Translations under genes and position numbers: made by a program
Part shown: one piece after another, positions 28,176 through 36,471 of the stretch
Position numbering within the stretch: position 1 is the stretch's first letter
Layout: each line of letters begins with the position of its first letter
Assembly (NCBI GenBank): GCA_943787595.1
Contig: CALSNA010000002.1
Coordinates: forward strand, 186,001-250,000
Length of the DNA stretch: 64,000 bases
Origin: an uncultured Pseudomonadales bacterium
GTDB lineage: Bacteria; Pseudomonadota; Gammaproteobacteria; Pseudomonadales; Balneatricaceae
Reading direction: 5' to 3'
Notes under the pieces: generated by a model
What the model was told of the DNA's origin: nothing
The model's database searches: none
What the model saw: the letters and a program-made list of their open reading frames with translations, nothing else

Positions 28176-29306
28176 ATGCGTATCTTAGTAAAACCATCAA
28201 CTAAACCAAATAACCCTAATTTTTCATCTGGCCCATGTGCCAAACCACCTGGTTATCAGCTATCCAAAATAGATACGTCTACCCTAGGACGATCCCACCG
28301 ATCTGCAACAGCTAAATTGACTTTGGAACGCGTCTGTACAGAAACAGCAGACATTCTGAAATTACCTGATAACTATCGAGTAGCTATAGTTCCAGCATCA
28401 GATACTGGGGCGATGGAAATGATCATGTGGTCAGTACTGGGTGAACGCCCAGTAGACGTATTTTCCTGGGAATCCTTCGGCAGTGGTTGGCTTGCAGATA
28501 TCACCCAACAATTACGCTTAAGCAACGTAAACAGTTATACTGCTGACTACGGACGATTACCTGATATGAGCCAGGCAAACCCTGATCATGATGTCGTCTT
28601 TACTTGGAATGGCACTACTTCTGGTGTTCGAGTGCCCGATGCGGACTGGATCAGTGACCATCGTACTGGCCTAGTAATATGCGATGCTACCTCAGCGGTT
28701 TTTGCCATGGACTTACCTTGGGATAAACTTGATGTAGTAACCTACAGTTGGCAAAAAGTTCTGGGTGGTGAAGGTGGTCATGGTATGCTAATCCTTGGCC
28801 CAAGAGCAATTAAACGACTAGAAGGATATGAACCAAGTTGGCCCATGCCAAAGATCTTCCGCCTGACCAAAAAGGGTAAGCTAATTGAAGGTATCTTTAA
28901 AGGTGCAACAATCAACACGCCTTCTATGCTTTGCGTGGTAGATTACCTTGCAGCCCTTGACTGGGTACGATCCATAGGCGGTTTGTCAGCAGCCATAGCT
29001 AAATCTAATAAAAATCTTGCAGTATTAAAAAGCTATGTATCCAAACGGGACTGGATTCATTTCCTGGCTCAAGATACAGCCTGGTTATCTTGTACCAGTG
29101 TTTGTCTGACACTGGATTTGGATCATACTAAAGTCAAACAAATAATACAGTTGTTGGCCAGTGAAGTTGTTGCCTACGATATTGGTGCCTATCGAGATGC
29201 CCCCGCTGGATTACGCATCTGGTGTGGTGCCACAATAGAGCAAGCTAATATTGAAACTCTCTTACCTTGGCTAGACTGGGCATACTCTGAAGTTAGCCAG
29301 TCATGA
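28176..29306 (+). CDS. serC: Phosphoserine aminotransferase, alphaproteobacterial/Methanosarcina type
   Basis: A 376-residue PLP enzyme that converts 3-phosphohydroxypyruvate to phosphoserine. It belongs to the type with the opening KPNNPNFSSGPCAKPPGY and the segments ALGRSHR-like (STLGRSHRSA), VVFTWNGTTSGVRVP and SWQKVLGGEGGHGMLIL (PLP lysine). It ends in GAYRDAPAGLRIWCGATIE. This type is common in Alphaproteobacteria and differs from E. coli/Pseudomonas SerC. It is paired with serA 27 bases downstream. The pair sits between coaX and the tRNA cluster, where gamma relatives have none, suggesting acquisition. Confidence 0.92.
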   Translation: MRILVKPSTKPNNPNFSSGPCAKPPGYQLSKIDTSTLGRSHRSATAKLTLERVCTETADILKLPDNYRVAIVPASDTGAMEMIMWSVLGERPVDVFSWESFGSGWLADITQQLRLSNVNSYTADYGRLPDMSQANPDHDVVFTWNGTTSGVRVPDADWISDHRTGLVICDATSAVFAMDLPWDKLDVVTYSWQKVLGGEGGHGMLILGPRAIKRLEGYEPSWPMPKIFRLTKKGKLIEGIFKGATINTPSMLCVVDYLAALDWVRSIGGLSAAIAKSNKNLAVLKSYVSKRDWIHFLAQDTAWLSCTSVCLTLDLDHTKVKQIIQLLASEVVAYDIGAYRDAPAGLRIWCGATIEQANIETLLPWLDWAYSEVSQS

Positions 29307-29333
29307 TATTTGTTTTGATGACGAGAACAACGC

Positions 29334-30509
29334 ATGTATAGAATACGTACCTATAATTCAATTTCCTGCAAAGGATTAGACCATTTTTCAACTGAAAAAT
29401 ATCAGATATCCAGTCAATTTGAAGCCCCCCATGCCTACATATTACGCAGCCATAAATTGCATAAAGAGGTCGTTCCAGACAGTGTGATCGCTATTGCCCG
29501 TGCTGGTGCCGGATTCAATAATATTCCAGTCACTGACTATACCAATCGAGGTATTGTAGTATTTAACACCCCTGGTGCTAATGCTAACGCTGTTAAAGAA
29601 CTTGTTATAGCTAGCCTATTACTGGGTTCCCGAGATATCTATGGCGGGATGAACTATGTACAAAGCTTGGGACACCTAGAAAACTCCGAAGCCATGAATA
29701 GACTGCTGGAACAAAACAAGAAGCATTTTGCGGGCCATGAAATTAAGAATAAAACCTTAGGAGTGGTCGGTTTGGGTGCTATTGGCTCCATGATTGCTAA
29801 TTTGGCATTAGAATTAGGCATGAATGTAGTCGGTTACGATCCAGCAATCTCTGTTGAGGCCGCTTGGCAGTTATCCAGCCAGGTACAACGTATGGAAAGC
29901 TTAGAAGCATTACTGGCCCAAGCGGACTTTGTAACCCTGCATGTACCTGCCATCCCGCCCACCCGGCATCTGATTAATGAAAAAACACTTCGTAATATGA
30001 AACCAACAGCTAAAGTAATGAACTTTTCCCGTGCTGAAATAGTTTGTGCTGAAGCTATTGTAGCTGCTTTGGATCAGAGTATTATCGCTGGCTACATCAG
30101 TGATTTTCCTGCACCCAATTTATTAGGACGCCATAATGTACTCTTGATGCCTCATATTGGTGCTAGTACCGCAGAAGCAGAAGAAAATTGTGCCATCATG
30201 GCAGCGAACCAATTAATAGATTTTCTGGAGCATGGTAATATCCAGAATTCAGTCAATTATCCATCGACTAAAATGCCACGTAATGGAGGTACTCGGATTA
30301 CTTTCAGCAACCGCAATATTCCCAATGTATTAGGCCGAGTTTTACCAATACTTGCAGACTGTGGGCTTAATGTTATTGATATGGTCAATAAAAGTCGCAA
30401 TGAAATTGCTTATAATATTGTCGATATCGAAGGCAAAGTGGATCACAATCTGGACCTAGATCAGAAGATTAGACTTGTAGAAGGCGTACTTAGGGTTCGC
30501 ATCCTCTGA
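29334..30509 (+). CDS. serA: D-3-phosphoglycerate dehydrogenase (with ACT domain)
   Basis: A 391-residue enzyme oxidising 3-phosphoglycerate to 3-phosphohydroxypyruvate, the first step of serine synthesis. The NAD-binding Rossmann motif is GVVGLGAIGSMIANLALELG. The catalytic Arg region is MNFSRAEIV and the catalytic His is in MPHIGASTAEAEENCA. A C-terminal ACT domain (NVLGRVLPILADCGLNVIDM...) may give serine feedback control. Downstream of serC in one operon; serB is not in the window. Confidence 0.93.
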   Translation: MYRIRTYNSISCKGLDHFSTEKYQISSQFEAPHAYILRSHKLHKEVVPDSVIAIARAGAGFNNIPVTDYTNRGIVVFNTPGANANAVKELVIASLLLGSRDIYGGMNYVQSLGHLENSEAMNRLLEQNKKHFAGHEIKNKTLGVVGLGAIGSMIANLALELGMNVVGYDPAISVEAAWQLSSQVQRMESLEALLAQADFVTLHVPAIPPTRHLINEKTLRNMKPTAKVMNFSRAEIVCAEAIVAALDQSIIAGYISDFPAPNLLGRHNVLLMPHIGASTAEAEENCAIMAANQLIDFLEHGNIQNSVNYPSTKMPRNGGTRITFSNRNIPNVLGRVLPILADCGLNVIDMVNKSRNEIAYNIVDIEGKVDHNLDLDQKIRLVEGVLRVRIL

Positions 30510-30585
30510 CTTATCCCTGCCATTGCAAAAGCACGGTAATCTGGCGAGCTCTTTTGTAATAAATGGAAAAAAGCGCCTTGCGGTG

Positions 30586-30614
30586 TTGCAACTGAGGTTA
30601 TGGTTGAGTATCAT
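30586..30614 (+). promoter_or_regulatory. Promoter of the tRNA-tuf operon
   Basis: TTGCAA (30586-30591) and TATCAT (30609-30614) are 17 bases apart. Transcription would start about 20 bases before the first tRNA. A GC-rich stretch follows the -10, as in stringently controlled stable-RNA promoters. Confidence 0.65.
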
Positions 30615-30640
30615 ACCCGGCTCTTGGGATTGTGCCTAGA

Positions 30641-30716
<76 letters not shown>

Positions 30717-30734
30717 TTAGCCTGGAGACTCTGT

Positions 30735-30818
30735 GGTGGGGTTCCCGAGTGGCCAAAGGGATCAGACTGTAAATCTGACGCGTAAGCTTCGGTGGTTCGA
30801 ATCCACCTCCCTCCACCA
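30735..30818 (+). tRNA. tRNA-Tyr (anticodon GTA), with an acceptor-stem mismatch
   Basis: Class II tRNA with a long variable arm, anticodon stem-loop TCAGA-CTGTAAA-TCTGA and encoded CCA. The acceptor strands GGTGGGG and TCCCTCC pair except at position 3:70, which is U-U, with a G-U at 7:66. Pseudomonas has A at position 3, giving A-U, so one base has changed. The variable arm is also poorly paired. Confidence 0.95.
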
Positions 30819-30823
30819 TCTTT

Positions 30824-30898
30824 GCGGGTATGGTATAATGGCTATTACTTCAGCCTTCCAAGCTGAATATGCGGGTTCGATCCCCGCTACCCGCTCCA
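30824..30898 (+). tRNA. tRNA-Gly (anticodon TCC)
   Basis: Acceptor GCGGGTA/TACCCGC fully paired, anticodon loop CTTCCAA, T-arm GCGGG-TTCGATC-CCCGC, discriminator T and encoded CCA. Very close to E. coli tRNA-Gly(TCC). Confidence 0.97.
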
Positions 30899-30993
30899 AT
30901 ACTACTTGGCAAACCGATTGATACCCCGTACTTTATCTGGCTATTAATCAATAAGCTCACACATATGCAAGCAAATCGAGCTGGCAGCATGCA

Positions 30994-31068
30994 GCTCTAG
31001 TAGCTCAGGGGTAGAGCACACCCTTGGTAAGGGTGAGGTCGGCGGTTCAATTCCGCCCTAGAGCTCCA
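30994..31068 (+). tRNA. tRNA-Thr (anticodon GGT)
   Basis: Acceptor GCTCTAG/CTAGAGC fully paired, anticodon stem-loop CACCC-TTGGTAA-GGGTG, T-arm GGCGG-TTCAATT-CCGCC and encoded CCA. Last tRNA before tuf, as in other gammaproteobacteria. Confidence 0.97.
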
Positions 31069-31165
31069 TTTTAGTTCATGAATAATGCTTAATGGATGCT
31101 AAATAAATTTTTAAGGGTAGATATAATAATATATCTGCCCTCATTGTTTTATATAAAAGATTTCC

Positions 31166-31197
31166 TTTACTGGACTGAGCTTTGTGGTTGTTATAAT
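31166..31197 (+). promoter_or_regulatory. Possible internal promoter of the first tuf gene
   Basis: A TATAAT (31192-31197) lies 21 bases before the tuf ATG. The best -35 is TTTACT (31166-31171) at a long 20-base spacing, so the element is only tentative. Confidence 0.35.
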
Positions 31198-31218
31198 CGC
31201 TTATAGTTGGAGGCTTCC

Positions 31219-32442
31219 ATGGCTAAAGAAAAATTTGAACGTAACAAGCCGCATGTGAACGTAGGCACAATTGGTCACGTTGATCATGGTAAAACAACAC
31301 TAACTGCGGCATTAACCCGCGTATGTGCAGAAACCTGGGGTGGTGAATTGAAAGACTTTGCCCAAATTGATAACGCCCCGGAAGAACGAGAACGTGGTAT
31401 TACCATTGCAACGTCACACGTCGAATACGATTCCGAAATGCGCCACTATGCCCACGTTGACTGTCCTGGGCACGCAGACTATGTCAAGAACATGATAACA
31501 GGTGCAGCACAAATGGACGGTGCAATCCTTGTCTGTGGCGCTACTGACGGGCCCATGCCACAAACCCGTGAACACATCTTACTATCTCGTCAAGTAGGCG
31601 TACCCTACATCGTAGTTTTTCTAAACAAAGCCGATCTATTGGCTGAAGACTGCGGAGGTGCTGATTCAGAAGAATATGTAGAAATGTTAGAATTAGTAGA
31701 GATGGAATTACGTGAATTACTCGATGAATACGAATTCCCTGGTGACGATACACCAATTATCGCCGGTTCAGCATTGATGGCACTAAATGGTGAAGACGAC
31801 AACGAAATGGGCGTATCTGCAGTGCGTAAGCTGGTCGATACTCTGGACAACTATATCCCTGAGCCTGAACGCGCCATTGATGGTGACTTTATTATGCCCA
31901 TTGAAGATGTATTCTCAATCCAGGGCCGGGGTACAGTCGTCACAGGTCGTATTGAGCGAGGTATAGTGAAGGTTGGTGAAGAGGTGGCAATGATCGGTAT
32001 CAAGGATACCACCAAAACCACTTGCACTGGTGTTGAGATGTTTCGCAAGCTTCTGGATGAAGGACGTGCAGGCGAGAACGTTGGGGTACTGTTGCGTGGC
32101 ACTAAGCGTGATGAAGTGGAGCGTGGCCAAGTTTTGGCCAAACCTGGATCAATCACACCGCATACTAAATTTGAAGCAGAAGTATATGTATTGGGTAAGG
32201 ATGAAGGTGGTCGACATACACCATTTTTCAAGGGTTATAGGCCTCAGTTTTACTTCCGTACTACAGATGTGACAGGTGCCTGTGAGTTACCGGAGGACGT
32301 TGAGATGGTAATGCCAGGTGATAACATCAAAATGACTGTCGAGTTAATTGTGCCAATTGCCATGAACGAAGGTCTTCGGTTTGCAATCCGCGAAGGTGGA
32401 CGTACGGTTGGTGCAGGAGTCGTAGCCAAAATAATTAGATAA
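31219..32442 (+). CDS. tufB: Elongation factor Tu, copy 1 (tRNA-linked)
   Basis: A 407-residue GTPase that delivers aminoacyl-tRNA to the ribosome. G-motifs are [16 protein letters not shown] and NKADLL. Domains 2 and 3 follow ([13 protein letters not shown]...; C-terminus [11 protein letters not shown]). ATG 31219 after a GGAGG box is the start; a TTG four codons upstream is rejected. Protein-identical to the second copy at 48409-49632, and the DNA differs at one codon-3 base only as far as compared by eye. Confidence 0.98.
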   Translation: MAKEKFERNKPHVNVGTIGHVDHGKTTLTAALTRVCAETWGGELKDFAQIDNAPEERERGITIATSHVEYDSEMRHYAHVDCPGHADYVKNMITGAAQMDGAILVCGATDGPMPQTREHILLSRQVGVPYIVVFLNKADLLAEDCGGADSEEYVEMLELVEMELRELLDEYEFPGDDTPIIAGSALMALNGEDDNEMGVSAVRKLVDTLDNYIPEPERAIDGDFIMPIEDVFSIQGRGTVVTGRIERGIVKVGEEVAMIGIKDTTKTTCTGVEMFRKLLDEGRAGENVGVLLRGTKRDEVERGQVLAKPGSITPHTKFEAEVYVLGKDEGGRHTPFFKGYRPQFYFRTTDVTGACELPEDVEMVMPGDNIKMTVELIVPIAMNEGLRFAIREGGRTVGAGVVAKIIR

Positions 32443-32482
32443 TAGATGAATAATATCTGCTGTTGTCACAATATTCAGGTTA

Positions 32483-32513
32483 TTGCTTGCAATACTATTT
32501 GGGCACGTATAAT
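32483..32513 (+). promoter_or_regulatory. Promoter before tRNA-Trp / secE-nusG
   Basis: A perfect TATAAT (32508-32513) about 55 bases before tRNA-Trp. Candidate -35 boxes are TTGCTT (32483, spacing 19) or TTGCAA (32487, spacing 15), so the -35 is not settled. Confidence 0.55.
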
Positions 32514-32568
32514 ATACGCGTCCCAAACTTTTAACATCCATCGGGTGATGGAACCTGCGGGTTATTTC

Positions 32569-32644
32569 AGGCCAGTAGTTCCAACGGCAGAACGTCGGTC
32601 TCCAAAACCGAATGTTGGGGGTTCGAATCCCTCCTGGCCTGCCA
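32569..32644 (+). tRNA. tRNA-Trp (anticodon CCA)
   Basis: Acceptor AGGCCAG/CTGGCCT fully paired, anticodon stem-loop CGGT-CTCCAAA-ACCG, T-loop TTCGAAT, discriminator G and encoded CCA. It lies in the standard place between tuf and secE. Confidence 0.97.
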
Positions 32645-32739
32645 TTATCGTCAGATCTGGCCAGCATTGAGAATTTTTGTGCTACCTAGCACGTGCTAGT
32701 TGTCGATATTTACATAATATGAATTAAGGCGTCTAAACG

Positions 32740-33108
32740 ATGAGCTTAGGGTCTGAATTACAAGCCCCCCGATTTGATACCCTAAAATGGTTATTGGTCA
32801 TTGCTATTGTAATCATCGGTATATCAGGTAACTACTGGTATACCGGTCAATTTTTACTTTATCGTGCTATAGCCCTAGTTTTCCTATCCATATTGGCGTT
32901 GTTTATAGCTTTCCAGACTGCTCGCGGTAAAGCTTTTTATGTCATGTTCAGCGAAGCCCGCAACGAAATTCGTAAGGTAGTCTGGCCCAATAGACAGGAA
33001 ACCACTCAAACTACCCTGATTGTAGTAGTAGTGGTATTCATTATGTCACTGCTATTATGGGGTCTGGATTCATTATTGAGTTGGGGTGTTTCCTCCTTTA
33101 TCGGCTGA
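32740..33108 (+). CDS. secE: Preprotein translocase subunit SecE
   Basis: A 122-residue three-helix inner-membrane protein of the SecYEG channel. Hydrophobic segments lie near 16-38, 44-62 and 92-115. The conserved cytoplasmic [20 protein letters not shown] precedes the last helix. Followed 23 bases later by nusG. Confidence 0.95.
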   Translation: MSLGSELQAPRFDTLKWLLVIAIVIIGISGNYWYTGQFLLYRAIALVFLSILALFIAFQTARGKAFYVMFSEARNEIRKVVWPNRQETTQTTLIVVVVVFIMSLLLWGLDSLLSWGVSSFIG

Positions 33109-33131
33109 CACGTATATTCAAGGATTTACTG

Positions 33132-33665
33132 ATGACAAAGCGCTGGTATGTTGTGCACGCTTATTCTGGATACGAGAAGCAGGTTATGCGTTCGTTGTGT
33201 GAGCGAATTAAGCGTTTTAGCATGGAAGATTTATTTGGTGATATCTTAGTTCCTACAGAAGAAGTTGTTGAAATGCGTGCAGGACAGAAGCGGCGCAGTG
33301 AACGTAAGTTTTACCCTGGCTACGTCATGGTGCAAATGGAAATGAACGATGATAGCTGGCATATGGTAAAAGAAACACCACGAGTGATGGGATTCATTGG
33401 CGGTACGGCTGACAAACCGGCACCTATCACTGAGCGCGAAGCCCAGGCTATACTAGATCGCGTTGAATCTGGTATCGAGGCGCCACGACCCAAAACAATT
33501 TTTGAACCGGGAGAAATGGTGCGGGTATCAAGTGGTCCATTTGCAGATTTTAACGGAGTGGTAGAGAAAATAAACTACGACAAAAATCGCCTGCAAGTTG
33601 CAGTATTAATTTTTGGTCGTTCAACACCTGTTGAATTGGAATTTGGTCAGGTTGAAAAAGTCTAA
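33132..33665 (+). CDS. nusG: Transcription termination/antitermination factor NusG
   Basis: A 177-residue factor with an NGN domain ([18 protein letters not shown]) that binds RNA polymerase and a C-terminal KOW domain ([19 protein letters not shown]) that binds Rho or S10. ATG 33132 after AAGGA is the start; an in-frame upstream ATG at 33057 would overlap secE and is rejected. Confidence 0.97.
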   Translation: MTKRWYVVHAYSGYEKQVMRSLCERIKRFSMEDLFGDILVPTEEVVEMRAGQKRRSERKFYPGYVMVQMEMNDDSWHMVKETPRVMGFIGGTADKPAPITEREAQAILDRVESGIEAPRPKTIFEPGEMVRVSSGPFADFNGVVEKINYDKNRLQVAVLIFGRSTPVELEFGQVEKV

Positions 33666-33807
33666 CACTGTCAGCAGATGTGTTGTTAGTAATACTAATT
33701 CAGTGCTTTAGCAAGTATTTAAAAAATATGGCATGTCCAAACAGCATGTTGGCATCCATTAAATAGAAATTCTAGGGTGCCTGCGCCTATCTATAGGAGT
33801 ATTTTCA

Positions 33808-34242
33808 ATGGCAAAGAAAGTAGAAGCTTACGTGAAGCTGCAGGTGGCAGCAGGCAAAGCTAACCCCAGTCCTCCCGTCGGCCCTGCCCTGGGTCAGCAC
33901 GGTGTTAATATAATGGAGTTTTGTAAAGCTTTTAACGCTAAAACCCAGAGTCTTGAAGTAGGCATGCCTGTGCCAGTGGTGATTACTATTTATGCTGACC
34001 GTAGCTTCACTTTTGTTATCAAGACACCACCGGCAGCAGTGTTGCTAAAAAAGGCAGCTGGGTTAGACAGTGGCTCTGGGCGCCCTAATACTGAGAAAGT
34101 GGGAACTGTGACACGGGCACAGCTAGAAGAAATTGCCACTACCAAAATGGCCGACCTGACAGCCGCAAATATGGATGCAGCAGTGCGCACTATTGCTGGT
34201 AGTGCACGATCTATAGGTCTTAACGTAGAAGGTGTAAGTTAA
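33808..34242 (+). CDS. rplK: 50S ribosomal protein L11
   Basis: A 144-residue protein of the GTPase-associated centre. The start [26 protein letters not shown] and the [13 protein letters not shown] segment are standard. It is also needed for RelA activation. Preceded by a 142-base leader; stop and rplA start overlap by one base (TAATG). Confidence 0.98.
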   Translation: MAKKVEAYVKLQVAAGKANPSPPVGPALGQHGVNIMEFCKAFNAKTQSLEVGMPVPVVITIYADRSFTFVIKTPPAAVLLKKAAGLDSGSGRPNTEKVGTVTRAQLEEIATTKMADLTAANMDAAVRTIAGSARSIGLNVEGVS

Positions 34243-34937
34243 TGGCTAATTTAACCAAACGTGCTAAATTGATCGCTGAAAAAATCACAACTGGAAAGGT
34301 CTATGAAGTCACAACAGCGGTTGAACTACTGAATAAATTGTCAACGGTTAAGTTCACAGAATCAATTGATGTAAGCATTAATTTGGGGGTGGATTCACGT
34401 AAATCGGATCAGGTTGTGAGAGGCTCTACAGTATTACCTAATGGTACCGGTAAGAATGTTCGAGTGGCAGTATTCACTCAGGGTATAAACGCCACTAAAG
34501 CTACAGATGCAGGAGCAGATCTAGTTGGCCTTGATGATCTAGCTAACCAAATCAAGGCAGGTAACATTGATTTTGATGTAGTTATTGCTACGCCTGACGC
34601 GATGCGTGTAGTTGGGCAATTGGGGCAGATTCTAGGGCCTCGTGGACTAATGCCTAACCCTAAAGTAGGCACAGTTACACAAGATATCGAGTCATCAGTC
34701 AAAAATGCCAAAGCAGGTCAAGTGCGCTACCGTACAGATAAGAATGGCATTATCCATTGCAATTTGGGTAAAGTAGGTTTTTTTCCTACAGATGTAGAAC
34801 AAAACCTAGTAGCTTTGCTGACTGATCTTAAGAAATTAAAACCATCTTCTTCTAAAGGTATTTATATAAAGAAGGTCACCATTTCTACTACCATGGGTCC
34901 TGGTTTGCCAGTAGATCATGGTGCATTGAAAGTTTAA
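34242..34937 (+). CDS. rplA: 50S ribosomal protein L1
   Basis: A 231-residue protein of the L1 stalk, and in E. coli the translational repressor of the rplKA mRNA. Landmarks are [31 protein letters not shown] and [16 protein letters not shown]. Length is normal. Confidence 0.98.
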   Translation: MANLTKRAKLIAEKITTGKVYEVTTAVELLNKLSTVKFTESIDVSINLGVDSRKSDQVVRGSTVLPNGTGKNVRVAVFTQGINATKATDAGADLVGLDDLANQIKAGNIDFDVVIATPDAMRVVGQLGQILGPRGLMPNPKVGTVTQDIESSVKNAKAGQVRYRTDKNGIIHCNLGKVGFFPTDVEQNLVALLTDLKKLKPSSSKGIYIKKVTISTTMGPGLPVDHGALKV

Positions 34938-34974
34938 TATGTTTTCTAGTGATCCACCCTGTGGTGGATACAAC

Positions 34975-35165
34975 AAGACTTTGGGGTTCCGTCTTGACGG
35001 AGCTGTCAAAGACCGTAGGTGAGGTTGGTTAATAAATCTCTTAATTAATGCCTACGCAGACGGTGAGCCTGATTCAAAATCAGGCTGAATTTAACCATCG
35101 TTATTGATTGCCTAATTGAATTTCGATTCAGTTGGGGGAAAATTGGACGATATTATCAAGGAGTA
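34975..35165 (+). promoter_or_regulatory. L10 ribosomal leader (autoregulatory mRNA element)
   Basis: The rplA-rplJ spacer has the conserved L10 leader core: CCGTAGGT (35013-35020) pairs with CCTACG (35051-35056), followed by CAGACGGTGAG. A strong hairpin AGCCTGATT-CAA-AATCAGGCT (35066-35086) follows. By analogy, the L10-L7/L12 complex binds here to repress translation of rplJL. Confidence 0.8.
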
Positions 35166-35170
35166 ATGCT

Positions 35171-35671
35171 GTGACTATAGGTCTTGAGGAGAAAAAGGCA
35201 ATTGTGTCACAAGTCAGGGCTGCGTCGAGCAATGCACTGTCTGCTGTAGTTGCCGATGTACGTGGCGTGGCTGTAGACGACATGACGGAGCTACGCAGGC
35301 AAGCGCGTGATCAAGACATTTATTTGCGCGTAGTACGTAATACTCTTGCTAGACGTGCTGTAACTGGTACTGAGTATGAGTGTCTACAAAAAGCTTTTAT
35401 TGGTCCAAGTCTGATTGCATTTTCTAACAAGCATCCTGGCGCGGCAGCGCGATTGTTGAAAGAATTTGCTAATCGTAATGACAAAATTGAAGTTAAAGCT
35501 CTGGCTTTCGAAGGCAATATGATGACTGCCGACCAGCTTGATGTATTAGCCACTTTACCGACTCATGATGAGGCAATATCTAAGTTGATGAGTGTAATAC
35601 AAGGTGCTACCAGCAAGTTAGTCAGGACCTTGGCAGCAGTCCGCGACCAGAAAGAGCAGCAAGCAGCCTAA
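35171..35671 (+). CDS. rplJ: 50S ribosomal protein L10
   Basis: A 166-residue stalk-base protein that carries the L7/L12 dimers. The start is GTG 35171 ([14 protein letters not shown]), seven bases after AAGGAG and matching other L10 N-termini; a longer frame from 35132 would run into the leader RNA and is rejected. The C-terminal helix ([20 protein letters not shown]) binds L7/L12. Confidence 0.97.
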   Translation: MTIGLEEKKAIVSQVRAASSNALSAVVADVRGVAVDDMTELRRQARDQDIYLRVVRNTLARRAVTGTEYECLQKAFIGPSLIAFSNKHPGAAARLLKEFANRNDKIEVKALAFEGNMMTADQLDVLATLPTHDEAISKLMSVIQGATSKLVRTLAAVRDQKEQQAA

Positions 35672-35775
35672 TCTTGTTAATCGCTCAGTATGAGCAGCTG
35701 AGACAGTTAACTAGAAGTTAGTCTGCTTATGAATTATAGATACCCATTGGGTTATAGTAAAAAGTGAGAAATTCT

Positions 35776-36150
35776 ATGTCTCTTAGTAAAGACGATATTA
35801 TAAATGCCGTAGCTGAAATGTCCGTCATGGACGTGGTTGATTTAATTAAAGCTATGGAAGAAAAGTTTGGTGTAACTGCAGCATCAGCAGTGGCCCCAGC
35901 CATGGATGCAACGGCTGATGCATCGGAAGAAGAGGAACAGACTGAATTTGACGTAATCCTAGTCGCTGCTGGTGATAAGAAAGTCAATGCAATCAAGGCA
36001 GTTCGAAGCGCCACTGGTCTAGGTCTTAAGGATGCTAAAGTGCTAGTTGAAAGTGCCCCGGCTGTAGTCAAAGAAGGTATTTCTAAAGAAGATGCTGAAG
36101 CACTGAAACAGGCACTTGAATCAGCTGGTGCAACTGCTGAAATTAAGTAA
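35776..36150 (+). CDS. rplL: 50S ribosomal protein L7/L12
   Basis: A 124-residue acidic stalk protein that recruits translation GTPases. The N-terminal dimerisation domain ([29 protein letters not shown]), Ala/Glu-rich hinge and C-terminal domain ([22 protein letters not shown]) are intact. ATG 35776 is chosen; the upstream GTG at 35764 adds four residues. Confidence 0.98.
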   Translation: MSLSKDDIINAVAEMSVMDVVDLIKAMEEKFGVTAASAVAPAMDATADASEEEEQTEFDVILVAAGDKKVNAIKAVRSATGLGLKDAKVLVESAPAVVKEGISKEDAEALKQALESAGATAEIK

Positions 36151-36201
36151 GCTATATAGATTGAGCTTGCTTCAGATATGACTGTAGCTCGACTGAATGT
36201 G

Positions 36202-36232
36202 GCCGGTGGCAAGCTTTGTCGCCGGCTTTTTT
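36202..36232 (+). terminator. Intrinsic terminator/attenuator after rplL
   Basis: GCCGGTGGC - AAGCTTT - GTCGCCGGC forms a nine-pair stem with two G-U pairs and is followed by a run of T residues. In E. coli the corresponding place holds a partial attenuator that sets the ratio of rplJL to rpoBC. Confidence 0.85.
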
Positions 36233-36471
36233 CAGTTCTGTACAGGATAACATCCTAAATTAAAAAATACCCTGTGCATCAGGCTCTATTAGTTCATTGA
36301 CATTAATCCTGAATGATTCTGTGCGGATCAATTTTTTAATTGCCTGTTAATTATGACATTAAAATAGTGGGATGTAACCCACCACGCTTCCAGAGAGTAT
36401 CAAAGGTAACCTGGGCGCAACTGTGTCCACTAAGTTTAAAAACCTATTAAGGTTCAAGTCGGAGAATACTG
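36233..36471 (+). other. rplL-rpoB spacer / rpoB leader
   Basis: About 240 non-coding bases. A perfect TTGACA (36297-36302) has no good -10 at normal spacing. A small GTGGG-ATGTAA-CCCAC hairpin lies at 36367-36382. Whether rpoB has its own promoter or relies on read-through of the terminator cannot be decided. Confidence 0.4.

Noticed and set aside
33666..33807. L1-binding leader upstream of rplK
   Set aside because: Expected by analogy with E. coli, but I could not identify the conserved target structure with confidence.
36297..36302. rpoB-specific promoter based on a perfect TTGACA
   Set aside because: No acceptable -10 element at 16-18 bases downstream.
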